In this document: positions 1-6,462 of the stretch, piece by piece
How the letters are laid out: each line of letters opens with the position of its first letter
How positions within the stretch are numbered: position 1 is the first letter of the stretch
NCBI GenBank assembly: GCA_964628185.1
Contig: CAZVLQ010000043.1
Location: 1-7,617, forward strand
Source: CAZVLQ01 sp964628185
Lineage (GTDB): Bacteria > Pseudomonadota > Zetaproteobacteria > Mariprofundales > Mariprofundaceae
Direction of reading: 5' to 3'
DNA length: 7,617 nucleotides
Translations under genes and position numbers: made by a program
The notes under the pieces: model-generated
The model's input: only the letters and a program-made list of their open reading frames with translations
What the model was told of the DNA's origin: nothing
Database searches by the model: none

Positions 1-63
1 CCTCAGTCCTCAGTCCTCAGTCCTCAGTCCTCAGTCCTCTGCCCCCTGCCCTCTGCCCCCTGA
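1..63. repeat. 7-bp tandem repeat array (9 units, cut by window edge)
   Basis: Nine consecutive heptamers fill these bases without a gap. On the + strand there are five perfect CCTCAGT units (1-35), then CCTCTGC, CCCCTGC, CCTCTGC and CCCCTGA (36-63). The array begins at the window edge, so its full length is unknown. The two unit types look like diverged versions of one motif. This resembles the short tandemly repeated heptamers described in cyanobacteria and other bacteria; I cannot assign it to a named family. The distal part of the minus-strand gene ending at 17 reads into it. Read as ACTGAGG on the minus strand, each unit holds a TGA, and because 7 is not a multiple of 3, three units in a row put a stop in every frame. 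The + strand of the CCTCAGT units has no stop codon. Confidence 0.95.
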
Positions 64-1552
64 CAAGCACCCGGTACACAACGGCATAGCGATCGCCATA
101 CACCTTTTCAAGGCGGCGGCTGCGTCCGGCCATCCGGATAAATCCCTTATGGCGGGTATCGGTGAACACATAGCCGGCGCCAAATGTTTTCAGCAGAATA
201 TCCCCCGGCTGTGTGATCCGCCCCTTGCTGATCTTTCGCCACAGCCCGTAAAGACCGGCGTCCTTCAAGCGCATATAATCAGGATCCAGGCCAACGATGT
301 AGATATTGTGACGATCATGGAAAAACAGCCTCGGAAAATCATCCCAGTCGGTATTAAACACCCGGGCGCCATCCGGTGTATGCGAGACAAGCCAGCGTGC
401 GGCCCCGCGATAGGCATCCACCGGTTCGCGATGCGCCATCGTGACATAAGCCCGGTTCAGGGTCTGAAAGCCGGCGACGGCCAGAACGGACAACGCTGCA
501 ATCGCCAGGGGCCAGCGCCGCCGGAATCCGGTTCCAGCCACGTGCCGCAGCCATGCACGCATGGAAAATGCGAAGAAAAGAATGGCCGCCGGCGGGAAAA
601 ATTCAATAAAACGGCGTGACTTGAGCAGCATAAGCAACCACATCGTGGCGCTCAGAAACCAGAACAGGCGGGCCGGATCATGCCGCCAGTCCTCCCGGTT
701 GGTCAGCAACAGGCCGCCCGTCCAGGCGGCAAGTGGCAGATAAATCGTCTTGAGCAGATGCAGGGTGTCGTAGGGATACCATTCGTTGCCCACCTGCGTC
801 CTGAACCCCGCCGACAGGATCTTCATGCGCACCGCATCCCACAGAAAATAGACGTTATCGGGAAAGTAAGGGTTGATAACGAGACCGGCGGCAATACCGA
901 TACCAACCGCAATCAGCGGTCTGAAGTCCCACCTTCGCTCTTCGGCGTAATAAGCCGCCATGCCAAACAGGGCCAGTGGTATCAGGATGGGAAAAACCTT
1001 GTAGGTCCAGGTAAACAGGAATGCGACCAGCGCAAGTGCGCGAAAATTTCGCCGCATCAGACAGTGAAAGGTGAGCAGCATGTAGGCCAGCGCGAATACC
1101 GGCGGCCGAGGCATGCTCATGCGATACAGAAAAGTGGAGGAGGATGCGATCAGGATGAGCAGCCACAGCAGGGGCCGGGGAATATCGTACCGCCTGAGTA
1201 TATAGACGAACAGCGTGCATGCCAGGGCGGCGAATATTGCCGCGGACAGCTTGGCGGCATGTGCCAGCGTCAGAAATGCCGTGAACGGACTTTGCAGAAG
1301 ATGAAACAGCATATGCATATCCACGTAGTGCGCCGCATCCAGCAGTGTAAATTCAAGATAGGGGAAATGGACGCGCAGCCCCTCATCCCGGATCAGTGCA
1401 CCCATGGCGATATGATAATAACCGTCGTTTCCGGCCAGCCCCGGGCTGATGTATTGCAGAAGGCCGAACACGGTCATGGCCGTAACAAATGCGGCGGTCA
1501 GTTCCCCCGGCCGGAAAAAACGCAGAAGATGCATACCGCTTGCGGATGTCAT
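17..1552 (-). CDS. Polytopic membrane protein, probable GT-C-type glycosyltransferase
   Basis: A 511-residue integral membrane protein with roughly ten hydrophobic segments (for example about 18-40, 100-120, 127-145, 150-165, 172-202, 212-228, 268-284, 296-311, 318-332, 348-363) and a soluble C-terminal part from about 375. An acidic motif, NDGYYHIA (42-49), follows the first membrane segment, and a second, DMHMLFH (78-84), lies in the same periplasmic-side loop. Acidic residues at these places are typical of GT-C enzymes that use polyprenyl-phosphate sugars. KSRRFIEFFPP (311-321) is another distinctive motif. I do not recognise a named family, so donor, acceptor and pathway are unknown. The ATG at 1552 has no good Shine-Dalgarno sequence; M7 (1534) is an alternative. 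The gene follows lysC after 44 bases. Residues 497-511 are encoded by the heptamer repeats, so the natural C-terminus was probably near residue 496. Confidence 0.8.
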   Translation of the reverse strand: MTSASGMHLLRFFRPGELTAAFVTAMTVFGLLQYISPGLAGNDGYYHIAMGALIRDEGLRVHFPYLEFTLLDAAHYVDMHMLFHLLQSPFTAFLTLAHAAKLSAAIFAALACTLFVYILRRYDIPRPLLWLLILIASSSTFLYRMSMPRPPVFALAYMLLTFHCLMRRNFRALALVAFLFTWTYKVFPILIPLALFGMAAYYAEERRWDFRPLIAVGIGIAAGLVINPYFPDNVYFLWDAVRMKILSAGFRTQVGNEWYPYDTLHLLKTIYLPLAAWTGGLLLTNREDWRHDPARLFWFLSATMWLLMLLKSRRFIEFFPPAAILFFAFSMRAWLRHVAGTGFRRRWPLAIAALSVLAVAGFQTLNRAYVTMAHREPVDAYRGAARWLVSHTPDGARVFNTDWDDFPRLFFHDRHNIYIVGLDPDYMRLKDAGLYGLWRKISKGRITQPGDILLKTFGAGYVFTDTRHKGFIRMAGRSRRLEKVYGDRYAVVYRVLVRGQRAGGRGLRTED

Positions 1553-1596
1553 CGATGAATCGGGAGGCCCGGACGCGGGCTGATTACAGCCGGCTC

Positions 1597-2100
1597 TTAC
1601 TGGCCGGCCGGGTTGTCCGTCGCATCCGTATCCAGCCCGAAAGCCGTATGCAGGGCGCGCACCGCCAGTTCCACGTATTTTTCATCAATCACCACGGTGA
1701 TCTTGATTTCACTGGTGGTAATCATCTGGATATTGATACCCTCTTTCGCCAGCGTCTGGAACATCTGCCTCGCCACGCCTGAATGCGAACGCATGCCCAC
1801 GCCGATAACGGATACCTTGGCCACGCTGTCATCACCCTTTACCTCCCGTGCCTGCATCCGCTGACAAACTTCCCCGAGAATCTCCATGGCGGCCGGATAA
1901 TCGCCTCTCGGCACGGTAAAGGTGATGTCGGTGGCGCCTTCCTCACTGACGTTCTGCACGATGACATCCACATTAATGCCGGCTACGGCGATCGGGCCAA
2001 AAATTTCGCTGGCGATGCCCGGATGATCGGGAATGCCCCTGATCGTGATCTTGGCCTCATCACGGTTGTAGGCGACCCCGGTAATGGTTGCGCGTTCCAT
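1597..2100 (-). other. Possible internal start giving a LysC beta (regulatory) subunit
   Basis: In the alpha2-beta2 aspartokinases of Bacillus and Corynebacterium, a second in-frame start inside lysC makes a beta subunit consisting of the two ACT domains. Here M246 starts MERATITGVAYNRDEAKI at the matching place, just before the first ACT domain. GAGG at 2109-2112 lies 8 bases upstream of this ATG (2098-2100), a reasonable Shine-Dalgarno spacing. The product would be 167 residues. The Met and GAGG are directly visible; use of this start is an inference from the family. Confidence 0.45.
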
Positions 2101-2835
2101 GCTTTGATCCTCGCTTGTGACAAGAGTGCCCGGCACATCCCTGAAACTGGAGCGTAGATGGATGGGCATGCCGTTGCGCATCGCCAGTTCCACACTGCGA
2201 TTCTGCAACACCTTCGTACCCATGGACGCCATCTCCAGCATTTCTTCATAGCTGATACGGTTAATCTTGCGAGCGGCCGGCGCAAGGCGTGGATCGGTGG
2301 TGTAGACCCCCTCCACGTCGGTATAGATATCGCAGGCGTCGGCTTTAAGCGCAATGGCCAGTGCTACGGCCGACGTATCCGAACCGCCCCGGCCCAGCGT
2401 CGTAATATCACCCTGTTCATCCACGCCCTGAAAACCGGCCAGCACCGGCACTTCCCCGCGCTGCAAATGCTTCAGCAGTTTTCGGCATTCGATACCCTGA
2501 ATGCGCGCACGTGAATGGCTGCTGTCGGTGCGCAATCCCGCCTGCATGCCGGTATAGGAATAGGCGGCAATACCCCGGGTTTGTAATTCGATGGCCAGCA
2601 GTGCGGCGCTGACCTGCTCACCCGTGGATACCAGCGCATCGAGTTCGCGCGGCGCGGGCTTGCCGCTCAACTCCAGGGCAATGCCGATCAGGCGGTTCGT
2701 TTCACCGCTCATGGCCGAAACAACCACCGCCGTCTCGTTCCCGTCGCGGACGGAGCACTCCACCAGGCCGGCGGTTTTCCGAATGCGGTCCAGGCTGCCC
2801 ACCGACGTGCCGCCGAATTTCTGCACGATGCGCAA
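1597..2835 (-). CDS. lysC: Aspartate kinase (aspartokinase)
   Basis: Catalyses ATP-dependent phosphorylation of L-aspartate, the first step of lysine, threonine, methionine and diaminopimelate synthesis, in the cytoplasm. At 412 residues it matches the monofunctional LysC type. The kinase domain (about 1-245) has KFGGTS (6-11), SAMSGETN (40-47), STGEQVSAALL (70-80), TTLGRGGSDTSA (145-156) and DVEGVYTTDPR (173-183). Two ACT domains follow (about 262-330 and 340-405) and normally bind lysine and/or threonine for feedback inhibition. The start is TTG at 2835: the exbD stop at 2842-2844 lies in the same frame three codons upstream, and no other start codon precedes IVQKFGGTS. An AAGGG at the end of exbD, 11 bases before the TTG, is a plausible but rather distant ribosome site. 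The tight link to exbD implies co-transcription and probable translational coupling. Function is secure; the exact effector is not visible. Confidence 0.97.
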   Translation of the reverse strand: MRIVQKFGGTSVGSLDRIRKTAGLVECSVRDGNETAVVVSAMSGETNRLIGIALELSGKPAPRELDALVSTGEQVSAALLAIELQTRGIAAYSYTGMQAGLRTDSSHSRARIQGIECRKLLKHLQRGEVPVLAGFQGVDEQGDITTLGRGGSDTSAVALAIALKADACDIYTDVEGVYTTDPRLAPAARKINRISYEEMLEMASMGTKVLQNRSVELAMRNGMPIHLRSSFRDVPGTLVTSEDQSMERATITGVAYNRDEAKITIRGIPDHPGIASEIFGPIAVAGINVDVIVQNVSEEGATDITFTVPRGDYPAAMEILGEVCQRMQAREVKGDDSVAKVSVIGVGMRSHSGVARQMFQTLAKEGINIQMITTSEIKITVVIDEKYVELAVRALHTAFGLDTDATDNPAGQ

Positions 2836-2841
2836 GACGCG

Positions 2842-3249
2842 CTATTCCCTTGGCCGAACCGTGGCGATCGCCACCTTGCCCATGCCCAGTTGTCTGAATA
2901 CATCAAGCACCCGCACCACGCGACCATGCCGGCTGTTGGCATCCGCCCTGAGCACCGCCCGCATACTGACATTGCCCCGGGTCACATTGAGAATACGCCT
3001 GCGCAGATCCTGATCGGCTACGGGCTCGTCCTGCACGAAGAACTGGCCTTTGGCGTTGATGCTGACCACAACCTCCTTGACATCGCTTACCTGAGCCTGC
3101 GACTTGCTCTCGGGCAACTCCAGCTTGAGACTGCTCGCCACCTTGAAGCTGGTGGAAACCATGAAGAAAATCAGCATCAGAAAAACAATGTCCACCAGTG
3201 GCGTAATATCCACTGTGTAGTCCGGGCGCTTTCGTTCCCGCAAACGCAT
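2842..3249 (-). CDS. exbD: ExbD/TolR-family biopolymer transport protein
   Basis: A 135-residue single-span inner-membrane protein, the usual family length. A short basic cytoplasmic start (RLRERKRP) leads into DITPLVDIVFLMLIFFMVS (14-32). D20 in this membrane helix is the conserved protonatable aspartate through which ExbD/TolR proteins couple the proton motive force to force generation with ExbB/TolQ. The rest (about 40-135) is the periplasmic domain. Start is the ATG at 3249. It sits directly against the 181-bp palindromic element, whose end supplies an AAAGGG (3258-3263) 8 bases upstream as the only visible ribosome site. The matching exbB lies on the far side of the element. In the comEC-exbB-exbD arrangement of Gammaproteobacteria the pair is often a paralogue of unknown client rather than the TonB- or Tol-Pal-dedicated copy, so the partner is uncertain. 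Confidence 0.93.
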   Translation of the reverse strand: MRLRERKRPDYTVDITPLVDIVFLMLIFFMVSTSFKVASSLKLELPESKSQAQVSDVKEVVVSINAKGQFFVQDEPVADQDLRRRILNVTRGNVSMRAVLRADANSRHGRVVRVLDVFRQLGMGKVAIATVRPRE

Positions 3250-3251
3250 TA

Positions 3252-3270
3252 GTGCCGCCCTTTATACACA
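3252..3270. repeat. Terminal inverted repeat, exbD side
   Basis: 19-bp arm GTGCCGCCCTTTATACACA, an exact inverse match to 3410-3428. It is bounded outside by TA at 3250-3251. On the coding strand it carries AAAGGG (3263 to 3258), 8 bases before the exbD ATG. Confidence 0.93.
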
Positions 3271-3409
3271 AGTCGCGCCACAGCGAGTCGCCCGGCGGGA
3301 ACCCTTGCACACGGACCATACCGGCGTTGCGGTGCTTGCCAATGGAACAACCATTGCCTGCACCCCGCGCCTTGGTCTGGCCCGTGTGCAAGGGTTCTGT
3401 GGCATGACC

Positions 3410-3428
3410 TGTGTATAAAGGGCGGCAC
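3410..3428. repeat. Terminal inverted repeat, exbB side
   Basis: Exact inverse copy of 3252-3270, bounded by TA at 3429-3430. The TA plus the first G of this repeat form the exbB stop codon TAG when read on the minus strand (3430 to 3428), so the element supplies part of the stop. Confidence 0.93.
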
Positions 3429-4033
3429 TAGCGCTCACCCTTCAGTAATTCAACAAAACGCAGGGCATGTTGCTCGATCTCGATCACAAAACGATCCACG
3501 CGGGCCTCGAACAGCCGGTAGGCGACCAGGGAGGGAATGGCTACGGAAAGCCCTGCCGCCGTTGTGTTCAGCGCCTTGGAAATACCGCCGGCCAGCACAT
3601 CGGCCTTGCCGACGCCTTCCACGGAAATCACCTGAAACACCTCAATCATGCCGATCACGGTACCCAGCAATCCAAGCAGAGGTGAAATGGCGGCAATCAA
3701 TCCCAGCGCACCGATAAAGCGTTCCAGGTGCGCCACCTCCTGACGGCCGATCTCCTCCAGCGCTTCCTTGAGCACCGGCCTGGAAATACCCCTGTTTTCC
3801 AGCGCCACCCAGAGAATCCTGCCCATGGCGGTATGGCTGTCTCGGCAAATACGTATGGCCTGCTTGACGTCGCCTCCGCGGATGGCCGTCTCCACGGCGT
3901 TGATATCCTTTTTCGGAATCACAACCGAACGCCTCAAACTCCAGCTGCGTTCAAAAATAATGGTCAGAGCCAGAACGGAACAGGCGAGAAGGATAAACAT
4001 CGTCGTTCCGCCCTGAACCAGAAAATCGTACAC
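3428..4033 (-). CDS. exbB: MotA/TolQ/ExbB-family proton channel protein
   Basis: About 201 residues, a usual length for ExbB/TolQ proteins, with the family's three membrane helices. Counting from the longer reading that starts at 4039, these are at about 10-30, 109-135 and 155-175, with a cytoplasmic loop between the first two. The core signature is ISPLLGLLGTVIGMIEVF (118-135) followed by GISKALNTTAAGLSVAIPSL (152-171). The proton path runs through such helices together with the ExbD aspartate. Two GTG starts are possible, 4039 and 4033. A strong GGAGG at 4039-4043 sits 5 bases before the second and overlaps the first, so 4033 is preferred. comEC ends 34 bases upstream. The stop TAG at 3428-3430 lies in the end of the palindromic element; the protein ending LLKGER looks natural. 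Whether the pair powers TonB-type import, Tol-Pal or something else cannot be read here. Confidence 0.93.
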   Translation of the reverse strand: MYDFLVQGGTTMFILLACSVLALTIIFERSWSLRRSVVIPKKDINAVETAIRGGDVKQAIRICRDSHTAMGRILWVALENRGISRPVLKEALEEIGRQEVAHLERFIGALGLIAAISPLLGLLGTVIGMIEVFQVISVEGVGKADVLAGGISKALNTTAAGLSVAIPSLVAYRLFEARVDRFVIEIEQHALRFVELLKGER

Positions 4034-4038
4034 GCTCA

Positions 4039-4043
4039 CCTCC
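4039..4043 (-). promoter_or_regulatory. Shine-Dalgarno site for exbB
   Basis: GGAGG on the minus strand, 5 bases before the GTG at 4033. It overlaps the other candidate GTG at 4037-4039, which decides the start in favour of 4033. It is the clearest ribosome-binding site in the window. Confidence 0.75.
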
Positions 4044-4067
4044 AGTCGTCAGCCCGCAACCCGCGGG

Positions 4068-6461
4068 TCAACGCAGGTTATCCGCACGCTGCCGCCACTG
4101 CAATGCGTGTTCGCGTTTTTCCGAGCGGATGAAAGCAGCATAATGCGTGTGCGCTTCGGGCAACGTTCCCACCCATTCCGTTATCGTCGCGGCATGCGCC
4201 GTGTTCCATACATCCGCACCCAGCTCTCGATAGCGCCGTACGATTTCCGCCCTGGGGAAACCATAGCGATTGGCATAGCCGGTTTGCGCAATCACCACCC
4301 CCGGCCGCAGGGCGCGAACAAACGCCGGCGTACTCGAAGTTCTGCTGCCGTGATGGGGCATCAACATGAGCCCGTGCGGACCAAGTCCGGCGGCCAGCAA
4401 TTTCTTTTCAGCTTCCGCCTCGATATCGCCGGGAAGCAGCAATCTGTTTCTATGTGGAAAGCGCAATGAAAGCACCAGTGATGCATTGTTGGTATTGGAG
4501 GGGGCATAGCCCGCCGGCGGCCACAGCACCCGGCATGCAATTCCGCCCATCATCATTGTATCGCCCCGTTTCAGCCAGCGCACGGCGCCGTTTCGCGAGC
4601 GCACGCTTCGAATCAGGCGTTGAATACCCGGGTGTGCATGGATGGCGGGAATATCGGCCAGCCACAATTCGCGCACATGGTTCACCTGCTGTACAAGCCG
4701 CAGGGCGCCGCCCATATGATCGGACTGGGCGTGGGTAACCGCCAGTACGTCCACGTGCGTCAGCCCCAGCGTACGCAGCCCGGCAGCCACGATGGAGCCG
4801 CCGTTAAACCGGCTGCCCGGCCGGCCGGGCGCATCCACCTGCATGACGCCGCCATCCGGCGTGATGAGGCTGGCCGCCGCACCCTGCCCCACATCCCAGG
4901 CGATGAACCGGACCGCCCCCGGAGGCCGCTCGCGCACAGCCGCCGCTGAATATACGATCAGGACAACGGCGGCCGTCAGGGTGGCGCCGACCCGGCGATT
5001 CCGCCACAGCAATGCGAGAGCCAGCGTCACCCCGGCAACATAAAACAGCGTGTTCCACCACGGAATGGATGGCAACCACAGACGGGCCTCCGGCAACTGT
5101 TCCATCCACAGCAGCAGGTGATTTCCCGCCTCAACGCCGTATCCCGCAAGCGTGAACAGCACGGTTGCGGGTACGGAAAGGCCCAGACATGCAAGGGCTG
5201 AAGCAGCCAGCGCCAGCGGCAACACGCCCATGCTGTACAACGGCACCATCAGCATGTTCGCGGGCAGACTGTACACGGGCAGCAGGCCGAAAATTCCGGC
5301 GATCAGCGGCAAGGTCGCCAGACCGGCCAGCAGCGTCACCGCAAGCATGGACATCATCCAGCCCGGAAAATTCGGTCCTGCGCCCGGGCGCCGCCGGCCG
5401 GCCCATATGAGAATGGCCGCCGTGGCACAAAAGGACAGCCACAATGATACCGATTCCACTGCCTGAGCATCCCACAGAAGAATCAGCATCAATGCCGCCA
5501 GCAGGGTGTTCAGCGCCGCGGTTCCGACCATAAACCACCATGCGAGCACGGCCGCCGCCAGCATCATCGCCGCACGTTCGGCGGGCAGGGGCCAGCCGGC
5601 AAGCGAGGCATAGGCCACCGCCAGCACTGCACCGGCGGTCAGGGCAATACCACGGACGGGCAGGGCGACCATCCAGGCCTCCCGCCGCGTCAGCAGCCAC
5701 CAGCACAGGCCAAAACCGATGGCCCCCGTCATGCCGACATGCAGACCGGAAATCGCCAGCAGATGCGCCGTTCCCGTGGCGGCAAAGGCATCATGCACAT
5801 TGATCGGGATATGGCTGCGGTCGGCCAGCAAAAGTGCATCAAGTACGCCACGTTGCGATACCGGCAGGGGGGCAAGAGCATGCCGGATACGGCCGCGCAG
5901 GCGTTCGACCATGGACGGGTGCGATGCGAGAATGCGTACCCTGCCGCGGGCGCTTCCGATCAGCGCGATATGGCGATCAAAGCAGTAGGCGGCAAAATCA
6001 AAACCACCTGGATTATTATGATTACGCGGCGTATGCCAGTGCACCCGGGCTCGAACGCTATCGCCGGGCCCGGGCCGCCCGGCCGTCCTCCCGTACATGT
6101 ACAGCCAGGCCCGTCCATTCAGCCCGCGGCCATCTTCCCGCCTGACGTGCTCCAGGGTCAGGCGGACATAGGTTGGTGTATAGCGCGCCCCCACCACGTC
6201 GGCACTGACGGTCCGCACGCCGGTCATCCATGTGGCGTCAACCGCGACAGAACGCGCATCCCACATCAGGCTGACCGCACCCCATACAATACCCGCAAGC
6301 AGCGCCAGTGCGAATATGCGGTATCGGTGCCGGCAGGCCAGCGCAGCCATGGCTGCCAGAAGCCAGGCCAGCACACTCCACGAAAACATATCCGTACGGG
6401 CCGCCGCAATGCCTGCCACCCATCCCAGTGCAGGCGCAAACAGCGGTACACGGGACAACAT
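4068..6461 (-). CDS. comEC: ComEC/Rec2 DNA-uptake channel
   Basis: Inner-membrane channel that moves single-stranded DNA into the cytoplasm during natural transformation. Residue numbers count from the longer GTG reading at 6488 (806 residues). They show N-terminal membrane segments (about 14-75), an OB-fold-like soluble part (about 85-185), and the competence domain with HLLAISGLHVGM (242-253) and many helices (about 250-515). A C-terminal metallo-beta-lactamase-like domain follows: DVGQG (532-536), THAQSDHMGG (585-594), LLPGDIE (684-690) and HHGS (712-715). The THxxxDH and HHGS motifs are intact, so a working nuclease-type domain is plausible. The ATG at 6461 (M10, 797 residues) is preferred: it lies one base after the ribD stop and gives the family-like start MLSRVPLFAPALGWVAG. 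The GTG at 6488 would overlap ribD by 26 bases. Neither has a clear Shine-Dalgarno site. The gene looks complete. Confidence 0.95.
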   Translation of the reverse strand: MLSRVPLFAPALGWVAGIAAARTDMFSWSVLAWLLAAMAALACRHRYRIFALALLAGIVWGAVSLMWDARSVAVDATWMTGVRTVSADVVGARYTPTYVRLTLEHVRREDGRGLNGRAWLYMYGRTAGRPGPGDSVRARVHWHTPRNHNNPGGFDFAAYCFDRHIALIGSARGRVRILASHPSMVERLRGRIRHALAPLPVSQRGVLDALLLADRSHIPINVHDAFAATGTAHLLAISGLHVGMTGAIGFGLCWWLLTRREAWMVALPVRGIALTAGAVLAVAYASLAGWPLPAERAAMMLAAAVLAWWFMVGTAALNTLLAALMLILLWDAQAVESVSLWLSFCATAAILIWAGRRRPGAGPNFPGWMMSMLAVTLLAGLATLPLIAGIFGLLPVYSLPANMLMVPLYSMGVLPLALAASALACLGLSVPATVLFTLAGYGVEAGNHLLLWMEQLPEARLWLPSIPWWNTLFYVAGVTLALALLWRNRRVGATLTAAVVLIVYSAAAVRERPPGAVRFIAWDVGQGAAASLITPDGGVMQVDAPGRPGSRFNGGSIVAAGLRTLGLTHVDVLAVTHAQSDHMGGALRLVQQVNHVRELWLADIPAIHAHPGIQRLIRSVRSRNGAVRWLKRGDTMMMGGIACRVLWPPAGYAPSNTNNASLVLSLRFPHRNRLLLPGDIEAEAEKKLLAAGLGPHGLMLMPHHGSRTSSTPAFVRALRPGVVIAQTGYANRYGFPRAEIVRRYRELGADVWNTAHAATITEWVGTLPEAHTHYAAFIRSEKREHALQWRQRADNLR

Positions 6462-6462
6462 T

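Larger units (their letters stand above)
3250..3430. mobile_element. Palindromic TA-flanked element (MITE-like) between exbB and exbD
   Basis: A 181-bp near-palindrome with no credible gene inside. The outer 21 bp on each side (3250-3270 and 3410-3430) are perfect inverted repeats including a TA at each end. Going inward, 3271-3283 pairs with 3397-3409 (10 of 13 bases), 3300-3314 pairs perfectly with 3382-3396, and the tip is caatgg/ccattg (3340-3345, 3351-3356) around the loop aacaa (3346-3350). The left arm has 16 extra bases (3284-3299). The flanking TA pair looks like the 2-bp target duplication made by IS630/Tc1-mariner transposases, and the size and lack of a transposase fit a MITE. Removing the element and one TA restores a TAATG stop/start overlap of exbB and exbD, independent support for insertion. 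The transcript of the minus strand would fold into a long hairpin between the two genes. Family assignment is inferred. Confidence 0.85.

Noticed and set aside
1..63. CRISPR array
   Set aside because: Units are 7 bp with no spacers; it is a simple tandem repeat.
680..1558. A 292-codon open frame on the + strand
   Set aside because: It lies opposite the membrane-protein gene. Its product is rich in Q, R, G and H with no domain or membrane pattern, as expected from the antisense of a hydrophobic GC-rich gene.
1568..1596. Small stem-loops (cccg/cggg and ggctg/cagcc) between lysC and the membrane-protein gene as a terminator
   Set aside because: The stems are 4-5 bp, overlap each other and have no T-run after them; the gap is only 44 bases within a same-strand gene row.
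3261..3266. TATAAA on the minus strand in the terminal repeat as a promoter -10 box
   Set aside because: No convincing -35 box lies about 17 bases upstream, and transcription from it would start only a few bases before the exbD ATG.
2903..3391. A 162-codon minus-strand frame running from the palindromic element into exbD
   Set aside because: It begins inside the element and reads exbD out of frame. The product has no recognisable motifs, so it is not a transposase or accessory gene.
4059..4068. Short palindrome acccgcgggt after comEC
   Set aside because: Only 10 bp, GC-rich, no loop and no T-run; probably chance.
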